A stretch of DNA of 64,000 nucleotides. Origin: Actinoallomurus soli (lineage in GTDB: Bacteria > Actinomycetota > Actinomycetes > Streptosporangiales > Streptosporangiaceae). Location: positions 62,001 through 126,000 of the forward strand of contig NZ_JAMXMV010000011.1 in assembly GCF_024055715.1 (NCBI RefSeq), in the 5' to 3' direction. Below, in pieces: positions 44,964 to 52,232 of the stretch (positions are counted from its first letter, which is position 1; each line of letters opens with the position of its first letter). The position numbers and the translations under genes are program-made. The notes under the pieces were generated by a model. That model was not told the DNA's origin. It searched no databases and worked only from the letters and a program-made list of their open reading frames with translations.

Positions 44964-46013
44964 TCAGCGGTCACCGCCGGTACGGCCGGTGGCGGCCCGG
45001 TCGCCGCTCGCCCGGTCATCACCCGCCTGGTCGCCGCTCGCCTGGTCACCGCTCGCCCGGTCACCGCTCGCCCGGTCGCCGCTCGTCCGGGCGGCGAGCC
45101 GGCGTTCGTCCGGCCAGCGGACGTCGCGGGCCCAGCCGAGGCGTTCGAACAGCCAGATCAGCCGGGCGCTGGAGTCGAGCTGGCCGCGCAGGACGCCGTG
45201 CCGCGCGCAGGTCGGGTCGGCGTGGTGCAGATTGTGCCAGGACTCGCCGCCCGACAGCGGAGCGAGCCACCAGACGTTGCCCGACCGGTCGCGGGACCGG
45301 AAGGGCCGCTCGCCGCCGACGTGGCAGATCGAGTTGATCGACCAGGTGACGTGGTGGAGCAGGCCGATGCGGACGAGCCCGGCCCAGAAGAAGGCGGACC
45401 AGGCGGCGCCGGCGTCCCACGTGCCGGAGCCCCACAGGCCGCCCGCGACGGCGGGACCGGCGAAGGAGAACAGCACGATCAGAGGCTGCCACCGCGCGAT
45501 CCGGCACAGGTCGGCGTCGGCGAGCAGGTCGGGGACGTAGCGCCGCTGGTTGGTCTTCTCGTTGGCGAACGTCCATCCGACGTGCGCCCAGATCATGCCC
45601 TTGACGAGGGCCGGCACGGACTTCCCGAACCGCCAGGGCGAGTGCGGGTCCCCCGGCCGGTCCGAGAACTGGTGGTGACGGCGGTGGTCGGCGGCCCAGG
45701 TGATCACGTCGCCCTCGACCGCCATCGTGCCGGCGACGGCGAGCGCGATCTTCAGCGGCCGGGCGGGCTTGAACGCCTTGTGGGTGAACAGCCGGTGGTA
45801 GCCGATCGTGACACCGTGCCCCGCGATGACGTACATGACCGCGCCGATCACCAGGTCATGCCATGTCACGCCCCAGCCCCACAGGACGGCGACGGACAGG
45901 ATCACGGCGACGAACGGGATCCCCACGAAGATCCCGACGATCACCCGGTCGCCGGTTCCCATCCGCTCCCCCCAGGGAGCGTTCGTGTCGACCACGACGG
46001 CCTGCTCCGTCAT
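44964..46013 (-). CDS. Delta-9-type fatty-acid desaturase, membrane-bound
   Basis: 349 residues. Three histidine boxes bind the di-iron centre: HRLFTH, HRRHH (WAADHRRHHQFSDRPGDPHS) and HNLHH (GGESWHNLHHADPTCARHGV). There are four hydrophobic spans, two before the first box. It should introduce a cis double bond in acyl-CoA, tuning membrane fluidity. The last ~40 residues are a hydrophilic tail of six pentapeptides (SGDRA type), encoded by 15-bp repeats and absent from typical homologues. ATG 46013 has GGAGGAGGG upstream. A perfect palindrome 38 bases before the start is a likely operator. Confidence 0.92.
   Translation of the reverse strand: MTEQAVVVDTNAPWGERMGTGDRVIVGIFVGIPFVAVILSVAVLWGWGVTWHDLVIGAVMYVIAGHGVTIGYHRLFTHKAFKPARPLKIALAVAGTMAVEGDVITWAADHRRHHQFSDRPGDPHSPWRFGKSVPALVKGMIWAHVGWTFANEKTNQRRYVPDLLADADLCRIARWQPLIVLFSFAGPAVAGGLWGSGTWDAGAAWSAFFWAGLVRIGLLHHVTWSINSICHVGGERPFRSRDRSGNVWWLAPLSGGESWHNLHHADPTCARHGVLRGQLDSSARLIWLFERLGWARDVRWPDERRLAARTSGDRASGDRASGDQASGDQAGDDRASGDRAATGRTGGDR
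44999..45088. repeat. Six 15-bp tandem units encoding the desaturase C-terminal tail
   Basis: Units of GGTCGCCGCTCGCCC type, in frame, so copy number changes only the tail length. They end about 35 bases before the stop codon on the minus strand. Confidence 0.88.
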
Positions 46014-46376
46014 CTGACCCTCCTCCTGACAACGCGGGTCAGCGGAACGTTACTGGCCAGTATCTGTGTGATCTACGCAACAATCGCACACCTTGGCCGT
46101 CTTGTTCCTCACAGAAGTGACAAGGCGGGGGGTATACGCCACGGCACCGACCATTCCGCCATTCGCCGCGAAGTCCGGCCGACCAGGAGCCGATTTCCCG
46201 AGCTTTTCCCAGCCGCTTTCCAGACGATTCGCGATATCTCCGGCCGGAGGCAAGCGGCCCCTCACCGATCCGCCAGCGTCGCCGCCCTTACCGAGCCTTT
46301 ACGGTGGACGGCGCGTGAGGGCACGAGAACGGACGGCGCAGGGGCTCTGAGCTCGGACGGACCTTCGGGGGGACCT
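46014..46376. other. 363-base divergent regulatory gap
   Basis: Between the desaturase and the isocitrate-lyase-like gene. It is A+T-richer than the flanks in its first 130 bases and holds one perfect palindrome (46051). No credible coding frame is present. Confidence 0.5.
46051..46062. promoter_or_regulatory. Palindrome TACTGGCCAGTA upstream of desaturase
   Basis: A perfect 12-bp dyad 38 bases from the desaturase start, in an A+T-rich context. Actinobacterial desaturases are commonly under TetR-type lipid-sensing repressors, whose sites look like this. The regulator itself is not in the window, unless the PucR gene serves. Confidence 0.55.
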
Positions 46377-47270
46377 ATGGACGCGCACGAGAACCGGTTC
46401 GTACGATCGGCGCCGCGAAACGAGGCCGGGCAGCGTCTTCGCAGCGCCATCGGCGGCGATTCCGTGACCCCGCTCATCGGTGTCTTCGACATGTTCTCGG
46501 CGTCCGTGGCGGCCCGGCACTACGACGGGTTGTTCGTCTCCGGATTCGGGTTCGCCGCCTCGTACTATGGTCTTCCCGACATCGGCTTCATCGCCTGGCC
46601 GGACATGGTGGGCTTCGTCCAGCGGCTCCGGCTCGCCTTTCCCCGGCACCACCTGCTCGTCGACATCGACGACGGCTACGTCGACCCGGAGGTGGCCTGC
46701 CACGTCGTCGAGCATCTGGAGGCCATCGGCGCCTCAGGGGTGGTCATCGAGGACCAGGAGCGCCCGCGGCGCTGCGGCCACGTCGACGGCAAGCGGATCC
46801 TGCCGCTCGAGGAGTACCTGGAGAAGCTGCGGCTGGTCCTGCGAACCCGGCGGGACCTCGTCGTGGTCGCCCGGACCGACGCGACCGACGAACGCGAGAT
46901 CGTGCGGCGCGCCGAGGCCCTGGCCGCCACGGACACCGACGTCATCCTCGTGGACGGCGTGCGCAGCGCCGAGTGGATCCGCAAGGTCCACGCCGTGACC
47001 GGCGGCAAGCCGCTGCTGTTCAACCAGATCGCCGGGGGCAGGTCACCGCGGTTCTCGCTGTCCGACCTGGCGGCCCTGGGCGTCGGCGTCGCCATCTACA
47101 GCACGCCGTGCCTGTTCGCCGCACAAGCGGCGATGGACCGGGCGCTGGCGCGCCTGAAGGAGGAGGACGGCCGGTTGCCGCAGGTCACGGACGGAACGGT
47201 CGGCGTCGCCGACTGCCTCTCCCTCCTGGAGCGCAACCTCAGCCGGCACCACTCCCGAGCCCACGGCTGA
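46377..47270 (+). CDS. Isocitrate lyase/PEP mutase superfamily enzyme
   Basis: 297 residues forming an ICL/PEPM barrel. VTPLIGVFDMFSASVAARHY is the N-terminal substrate loop, VDIDDGYVDPEVACHVVEHL has the metal-binding Asp residues, GVVIEDQERPRRCGHVDGKR is the catalytic loop (RRCGH in place of the KKCGH of lyases), and VVVARTDA closes the site. The Cys-Gly-His loop favours a C-C lyase on a methylisocitrate- or oxaloacetate-like acid over a phosphonate mutase, which would have EDKxxxKxNS. The exact substrate is open. The ribosome-binding site GGGGGGA is close to the ATG. Its stop lies in the first of a run of 33-bp repeats. Confidence 0.85.
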   Translation: MDAHENRFVRSAPRNEAGQRLRSAIGGDSVTPLIGVFDMFSASVAARHYDGLFVSGFGFAASYYGLPDIGFIAWPDMVGFVQRLRLAFPRHHLLVDIDDGYVDPEVACHVVEHLEAIGASGVVIEDQERPRRCGHVDGKRILPLEEYLEKLRLVLRTRRDLVVVARTDATDEREIVRRAEALAATDTDVILVDGVRSAEWIRKVHAVTGGKPLLFNQIAGGRSPRFSLSDLAALGVGVAIYSTPCLFAAQAAMDRALARLKEEDGRLPQVTDGTVGVADCLSLLERNLSRHHSRAHG

Positions 47271-47480
47271 CCCCTTCGACTCCCACCCGCAGCCCATGGC
47301 AGGCCCGTTCACTTCCCGCCCGCAGCCCACAGGGCAGGCCCGCTCAGCCCCCGCCCGCAGCCCACCGCAGGCCCGTTCACTCCCCACCCGCAGGTCCACG
47401 GCTCATCCGCTCGCCCAACCCCCAAGCCCACGGCCGGCCCCTTCGCTCCCCATCGCGAGCCCGCGGCTGGGCCGTTCGTG
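47260..47480. repeat. 33-bp minisatellite starting at the stop of the isocitrate-lyase-like gene
   Basis: Six full units and a partial one: 47260, 47293, 47326 (35 bp), 47361, 47394, 47427 and 47460. The consensus is CCCACGGCAGGCCCGTTCAC plus TCCCCACCCGCAG. Unit 1 contains the last codons and the TGA of the gene. The units are 70-85% alike, so the array is older than the 75-bp duplication at 34847. Confidence 0.88.
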
Positions 47481-47488
47481 TTGCGGGT

Positions 47489-47505
47489 GCCGGGCTCGGC
47501 CCGGC
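47489..47505 (+). terminator. Hairpin after the 33-bp array
   Basis: GCCGGGC / GCCCGGC with a three-base loop, 106 bases before the SIS gene. It probably ends the upstream transcript. Confidence 0.5.
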
Positions 47506-47559
47506 CGGCTTCGGTGAACTCCATCTGCTCAGGACTGTTGGCGACTCCGTGTTCATTAG

Positions 47560-47594
47560 TGCATGATGCAAGCACGAAACGCTCAAGAACGAGC
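47560..47594. promoter_or_regulatory. Candidate operator of the GalNAc-type operon
   Basis: Two dyads in 35 bases: the perfect TGCATGATGCA (47560-47570) and GCTC-6-GAGC (47581-47594), the latter inside GAAACGCTCAAGAACGAGC, which resembles DeoR-type sites. It lies directly ahead of the ribosome-binding site of the first operon gene. Confidence 0.5.
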
Positions 47595-47610
47595 AAACGC
47601 GGAGGCGGGA

Positions 47611-48477
47611 TTGGCGCAGCAACACGTACTGGCCGAGATCGAGAGTCAGCCTTCCTGCTGGCGGCGGGCGGCCGACCGGCTGGCCGACGTACGGGATGTC
47701 CTACCCCGTGACGGCGAGCGGGTCGCGGTGTTCGGTTGCGGCACGTCCCTGTACATGGCCAGGGCGTACGCGGGGCTGCGCGAGAGCCGGGGCCTGGGCG
47801 TCACGGACGCCTTCCCCGCCTCGGAGCTCCCCTTCGGCCGCGACTACGACCGGTATATCGCCATCAGCCGGTCCGGCACGACCACCGAGGTGCTGGAGGC
47901 GGTCGAGCGCCTGCCGAACGTCACGGCGATCACCGCGATCAACGACGCTCCGTTCGCCGCGGGCACCCGGCAGATCGTGCTCGACTTCGCCGACGAGAAG
48001 TCGGTGGTGCAGACGCGCTTCGCCACGACGGCGCTGGCGCTGCTGCGCGCCTCGATCGGCGACGCGGTGCCCGCGGACGACGCCGAGCGGGCGCTGGCCG
48101 AGCCGCTGGACCCCGCCTGGCCGGCCGCCGAGCAGATCACCTTCCTCGGCCGCGGCTGGACGAACGGCCTGGCGGACGAGGCGGCGCTGAAGGCCCGCGA
48201 GGCCGCGCAGCTGTGGACCGAGTCGTACCCGGCGATGGAGTACCGCCACGGCCCGATCAGCATCGCCCAGCCGGGCCGGCTGACCTGGATGTTCGGCACG
48301 GCTCCCGAGGGTCTCGCCGAAGACGTCGCCGCGACGGGCGCGACGTTCGTGACCAGCGACCTCGATCCGCTCGCGCACCTGATCGTGGCGCAGCGGGTGG
48401 CGGTCGCGCAGTCCGAGGCGAAGGGACTCGACGCCGACCGCCCGCGGTCGCTGACCCGTTCGGTCGTGCTGAAGTGA
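47611..48477 (+). CDS. agaS: SIS-domain aldose-ketose isomerase/deaminase, AgaS-like
   Basis: 288 residues with two SIS domains: VAVFGCGTSLYMARAYAGLR and YIAISRSGTTTEVLEAVERL in the first, FLGRGWTNGLADEAALKARE and TESYPAMEYRHGPISI in the second. Absence of a glutaminase domain separates it from GlmS. In this operon it fits AgaS: galactosamine-6-phosphate to tagatose-6-phosphate plus ammonia. TTG 47611 is chosen because GGAGG is five bases upstream and homologues start here; ATG 47563 would add sixteen non-conserved residues. It overlaps the ROK gene by four bases. The GlcN-6-P versus GalN-6-P preference is inferred from the kinase and aldolase downstream. Confidence 0.85.
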   Translation: MAQQHVLAEIESQPSCWRRAADRLADVRDVLPRDGERVAVFGCGTSLYMARAYAGLRESRGLGVTDAFPASELPFGRDYDRYIAISRSGTTTEVLEAVERLPNVTAITAINDAPFAAGTRQIVLDFADEKSVVQTRFATTALALLRASIGDAVPADDAERALAEPLDPAWPAAEQITFLGRGWTNGLADEAALKAREAAQLWTESYPAMEYRHGPISIAQPGRLTWMFGTAPEGLAEDVAATGATFVTSDLDPLAHLIVAQRVAVAQSEAKGLDADRPRSLTRSVVLK

Positions 48478-49355
48478 TCGTCGCTCTCGACGTCGGCGGC
48501 ACGTCGATGAAGGGAGCGGTCCTCTCCCCCGAGCTCGACCGGGTCGCCGCCGCCCGCCGGCCCACGCCGCAGGGCGAGGCCGCGGTGGACGCCGTGCTCG
48601 AGGCCGTCGCCGAGCTGGTCGAGCGGGCGGGCACCGCGGAGGCCGTCGGCCTCGCGGTGCCCGGCATCGTCGACGACGAACGCGGCGTCGCCGTCTGGTC
48701 GGAGAACATCGGCTGGAACGACGTCCCGTTCCGCGACCTGATCGCCGAGCGCACCGGCCTGCCGGTCGCGGTCGGCCACGACGTACGCGCCGGCGGCACC
48801 GCCGAGATACGGCTCGGCGCCGCTCAGGGCGCCCGCAACTCGCTGATCATCCCGATCGGCACCGGCATCGCGGCGGCGATGGTGATCGACGGGCACCTGT
48901 GCGTCGGCAACGGCTACGCCGGGGAGATCGGGCACATGTCCGTCGGCGTGGACGAGCCGTGCGTCTGCGGCGGGACCGGCTGCCTGGAGGCCGTCGCCTC
49001 CGCCGCGGGGGTCGCCCGCCGCTACGCCCGCCGTACGGGCCGGGAGGCGACCGCCGGCGAGGTCGCGGCGCTGGTGAGCGAGGGCGACGCCGACGCGGTG
49101 GCGATCTGGGACGAGACGATCGTGTTCCTCGGCACCGCCCTGGCCGCCGCGACCGCGCTGCTCGCGCCCGAGGTGATCGTCATCGGCGGGGGCCTGTCGC
49201 GGGCGGGCGACCTCCTGCTCGGCCCGCTCGCCGAGGACCTCGCCGGACGGCTCACCTTCCACCGGAAGCCGCGCCTGACGGTCGCGTCATTCGGTGACGA
49301 GGCCGGGTGTGTGGGCGCCGGACTCTGGGCACGCGACCTATTGGAGCGACGATGA
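48474..49355 (+). CDS. ROK-family sugar kinase, probable N-acetylhexosamine kinase
   Basis: 293 residues. ATP-binding VALDVGGTSMKGAVL at the start, catalytic Asp in VGHDVRAGGTAE, and the ROK zinc motif GEIGHMSVGVDEPCVCGGTG followed by CLEAVAS. Expected to phosphorylate cytoplasmic N-acetylgalactosamine, or N-acetylglucosamine, at C6 with ATP. It is joined to both neighbours by GTGA/ATGA four-base overlaps, so the proteins should be made in fixed ratio. The GalNAc assignment rests on the operon, not on this sequence alone. Confidence 0.9.
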   Translation: MIVALDVGGTSMKGAVLSPELDRVAAARRPTPQGEAAVDAVLEAVAELVERAGTAEAVGLAVPGIVDDERGVAVWSENIGWNDVPFRDLIAERTGLPVAVGHDVRAGGTAEIRLGAAQGARNSLIIPIGTGIAAAMVIDGHLCVGNGYAGEIGHMSVGVDEPCVCGGTGCLEAVASAAGVARRYARRTGREATAGEVAALVSEGDADAVAIWDETIVFLGTALAAATALLAPEVIVIGGGLSRAGDLLLGPLAEDLAGRLTFHRKPRLTVASFGDEAGCVGAGLWARDLLERR

Positions 49356-50449
49356 CGGTGCTGAGCGCGGACAAGGTCGTCACCCCCGGCGGGGTCCTCG
49401 AACCCGGATGGGTCGGCGTCGAGGGCGGCCGGATCACGCACGTCGAACAGGGTCTCCCGGAGCGCGCCGACCGGCACGCCCACGTGATCGTCCCCGGCTT
49501 CGTGGACATTCACTGCCACGGGGGCGGCGGGGCGTCGTTCGACTCGGCGGACCCGGAGGAGTGCGCACGGGCGGCGGCGTTCCACCGGGAGCACGGCACG
49601 ACGACGCTGGTCGCGAGCCTCGTGACCGCGTCGCCCGCCGACCTGGAGCGCCGGGCGTCCGTGCTGGCGGAGCTCGCCGACGACGGCGTCGTGGGGGGGA
49701 TCCACTACGAGGGGCCGTTCTTGTCCGCCGCCCGCAAGGGCGCGCACAATCCCACGCTGCTGCGCGACCCCGACCCCGCGACCGTGGAGCGGCTGCTCAA
49801 GGTCCCGAACGTCCGCATGATGACGCTCGCGCCCGAGCTCGACGGCGGCCTGGACGCGGTGCGCCGGGTCCGCGACGCGGGGGTCCTCCCCGCCGTGGGG
49901 CACACCGACGCGACGTACGAGATGGCGGTCGAGGCGACGCGGGCGGGCGCGCGGGTCGCCACCCACCTGTTCAACGGGATGCGCCCGCTGCACCACCGCG
50001 AGCCGGGGCCGATCCTCGCGCTGCTGGAGGCGCCGGAGGTCGTCGTCGAGGTCATCGGCGACGGCGTGCACCTGCACCCCGCGATCGTGGCGCACGTCGC
50101 GCGGGTCGCGGGCGGCGCGCGGACCGCGTTGGTCACCGACTCCCTCGCGGCGGCGGGCATGTCCGACGGGGAGTACACCCTCGGCGGGCTCGACGTCGAG
50201 GTGCGCGACGGCGTGGCCCGCCTGGCCGAGGGCGGTTCGATCGCCGGCAGCACGGCGACGACGGCGGCGGTCTTCCGTCATACGGTGCTGGCGTCCGGTG
50301 TCGCGCTGGAGGAGGCCGTACGCCTCTCCGCGACGACCCCGGCCGCGCTGCTCGGCCTCACCGACCGGGGTTCGGTCGCCCCCGGGCTCCGCGCCGACCT
50401 GGTGCTGCTGGACGAGGACCTGCGCGTGCAGGACGTGATGTCCGCGTGA
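49352..50449 (+). CDS. nagA: N-acetylhexosamine-6-phosphate deacetylase
   Basis: 365 residues of the NagA/AgaA amidohydrolase family. Motifs in order: GFVDIHCHGGGGASF, GIHYEGPFLSAARKGAHNP (metal Glu), AVGHTDATYEMA, THLFNGMRPLHHREPG and TALVTDSLAAAGM (catalytic Asp). It removes the acetyl group from GlcNAc-6-P or GalNAc-6-P before the SIS enzyme acts. The four-base overlap with the ROK gene fixes ATG 49352. In a GalNAc pathway it would be called AgaA; the two cannot be told apart by eye. Confidence 0.92.
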   Translation: MTVLSADKVVTPGGVLEPGWVGVEGGRITHVEQGLPERADRHAHVIVPGFVDIHCHGGGGASFDSADPEECARAAAFHREHGTTTLVASLVTASPADLERRASVLAELADDGVVGGIHYEGPFLSAARKGAHNPTLLRDPDPATVERLLKVPNVRMMTLAPELDGGLDAVRRVRDAGVLPAVGHTDATYEMAVEATRAGARVATHLFNGMRPLHHREPGPILALLEAPEVVVEVIGDGVHLHPAIVAHVARVAGGARTALVTDSLAAAGMSDGEYTLGGLDVEVRDGVARLAEGGSIAGSTATTAAVFRHTVLASGVALEEAVRLSATTPAALLGLTDRGSVAPGLRADLVLLDEDLRVQDVMSA

Positions 50450-51378
50450 TCGTCACGGTCACGCCGAACCTCGCGCTCGACGTCACGTACGAGGTGCCGG
50501 AGCTGCGGCCGGGAGGCGCCCACCGGGTCCAGGCCGTGCACGCCCGGGCGGGCGGCAAGGGCGTGAACGTCGCCCGCGTGCTGCGGTCGCTCGGCCACGA
50601 CGTCCTCGTCCTCGGCCTGGCCGGCGGGGCGACGGGCGACGCCGTCCGCGCCGACCTCGACGCCGCCGGGCTGGCGCACGACCTGGTCCCCATCGCCGGG
50701 GAGACCCGCCGTACGGTCACGGTGGTGGCCGGCGGTGACGCGACCCTCCTCAACGAGCCCGGCCCGGTGATCGCCCCGGAGGAGTGGGCGGCCCTGGAGG
50801 CGCGGATCCCCGACGCGGACGTCGTCGTCATCTCCGGCAGCCTGCCGCCGGGCGTGCCGGCGGACGCCGTCGCCCGGCTCGCCCGCCGCGACGTGCCCGT
50901 CATCGTCGACACGTCCGGGGAGGCGCTGCGGCACGCCGCGCCGTACGCCTGGGCCGTCAAGCCGAACGCCGCCGAGCTCGCCGAGCTCACCGGCACGGAC
51001 GACCCGGTGGCCGGGGCCCGCGCGCTGGGGGCCCGCGCCGTCGTCGTCTCGCTCGGCGCCGAGGGTCTCATGGCCGTCACCGGCGACGAGGTCCACCACG
51101 TGCCCCCGCCGCGGGTGGTCAGCGGCAATCCGACCGGCGCGGGCGACTCGGTCGTCGCCGCGCTCGCCGCCGGCGTCGGAGCTCCGTGGCCCGACCTGCT
51201 CAAGGACGCCGCCGCCCTGTCGGCCGCGGCCGTGCTCTCCCCCGTCGCGGGGTCCTACGATCCCGCCGCCTACGAAGGATTCCGCAGATGCCTCTCGTCT
51301 CCGCAGGAGAGTTCGTCGTCGCCGGAGAGGGCGTCGGCGCGTTCAACGTCATCCAGCTCGAACACGCCGAGGCGCTGA
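50446..51378 (+). CDS. PfkB-family 1-phosphofructokinase/tagatose-6-phosphate kinase
   Basis: 310 residues. MIVTVTPNLALDVTYEVPEL is the LacC/FruK-type start, GGKGVNVARVLRSLGHDVLV the first PfkB signature, and GNPTGAGDSVVAALAAG the second with the catalytic Asp and anion hole. It would convert tagatose-6-phosphate to tagatose-1,6-bisphosphate. GTG 50446 overlaps the nagA stop. Oddly, the frame runs 91 bases into the aldolase gene. The family's usual ending is near YDPAAYEGFRR, and the extra ~25 Ser-rich residues (SSPQESSSSPERASARSTSS) are translated out of frame from aldolase DNA. Confidence 0.9.
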   Translation: MIVTVTPNLALDVTYEVPELRPGGAHRVQAVHARAGGKGVNVARVLRSLGHDVLVLGLAGGATGDAVRADLDAAGLAHDLVPIAGETRRTVTVVAGGDATLLNEPGPVIAPEEWAALEARIPDADVVVISGSLPPGVPADAVARLARRDVPVIVDTSGEALRHAAPYAWAVKPNAAELAELTGTDDPVAGARALGARAVVVSLGAEGLMAVTGDEVHHVPPPRVVSGNPTGAGDSVVAALAAGVGAPWPDLLKDAAALSAAAVLSPVAGSYDPAAYEGFRRCLSSPQESSSSPERASARSTSSSSNTPRR

Positions 51379-52115
51379 TCGCCGGGGCCGAGGCGGCGAA
51401 CCGCCCGGTCATCCTGCAGATCAGCGAGAACGCCGTGCGCTACCACGCGGCGCTCGAGCCGATCGCGGTGGCCTGTCTCGCCGCCGCGCGCGCCGCCAAG
51501 GTCCCCGTCGCGGTGCACCTGGACCACGCGACCTCCCCCGAGCTCGTACGGGAGGCGGTCGGGCTGGGCCTGGGCTCGGTGATGTTCGACGCGTCCGCGC
51601 TCGACTACGACGCCAACGTCGCCGCGACCGCCGAGATGACCGCCTACTGCCACGACCACGGCGTGTGGGTCGAGGCCGAGCTCGGCGAGGTCGGCGGCAA
51701 GGACGGCGTGCACGCGCCCGGCGCGCGCACCGACCCGGAGGAGGCGGCCCGCTTCGTCGCCGCGACCGGCGTGGACGCGCTCGCGGTCGCGGTCGGCACC
51801 TCCCACGCGATGACGGACCGTACGGCGACGGTGGACCTCGACCTCATCGCGCGCCTGCGCGACGCCGTGCCCGTGCCGCTCGTCCTGCACGGGTCCTCCG
51901 GCGTGCCCGACGCCGACCTGACGCGTGCCGTGCGGGCGGGCATCGTCAAGGTGAACATCGCCACACACCTCAACAAGGTTTTCACCGACGCGATGCGGGC
52001 ATATCTGGCCGACCATCCGACGGTTGTGGACACCCGGAAATATCTGGCGCCAGGGCGTGACGCCGTGGCGCGTGAGGTGGCGCGGTTGATCGGCACGGTG
52101 CTCACCAGGGGCTGA
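51288..52115 (+). CDS. Class II fructose/tagatose-bisphosphate aldolase (GatY/KbaY-like)
   Basis: 275 residues. Zinc and catalytic residues are in VAVHLDHATSPELVREAVGL, VMFDASALDYDANV, EAELGEVGGKDGVH, AVAVGTSHAM and VLHGSSGVPDADL; the length matches the ~280-residue GatY/KbaY/AgaY group rather than the longer FbaA. It cleaves a ketose-1,6-bisphosphate to DHAP and glyceraldehyde-3-phosphate, ending the operon's pathway. AAGGA lies eight bases before the ATG. It starts inside the PfkB gene in another frame. Confidence 0.92.
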   Translation: MPLVSAGEFVVAGEGVGAFNVIQLEHAEALIAGAEAANRPVILQISENAVRYHAALEPIAVACLAAARAAKVPVAVHLDHATSPELVREAVGLGLGSVMFDASALDYDANVAATAEMTAYCHDHGVWVEAELGEVGGKDGVHAPGARTDPEEAARFVAATGVDALAVAVGTSHAMTDRTATVDLDLIARLRDAVPVPLVLHGSSGVPDADLTRAVRAGIVKVNIATHLNKVFTDAMRAYLADHPTVVDTRKYLAPGRDAVAREVARLIGTVLTRG

Positions 52116-52232
52116 CGGGCTCTTTATCCTCCGTGGCTTAGGATCGTCAAGCCCTCGGACGCCGGGCATGCCGATCGATGCAGCCGCGACCCTACGGTAA
52201 GTTCGAGGGTTCACGCAGGTCACGGGGGACTA

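Noticed and set aside
47043-47399. Minus-strand frame reading the 33-bp array as 11-residue repeats
   Set aside because: No ribosome-binding site, and the start lies inside the repeat array. The repeats explain the frame because 33 is a multiple of three.
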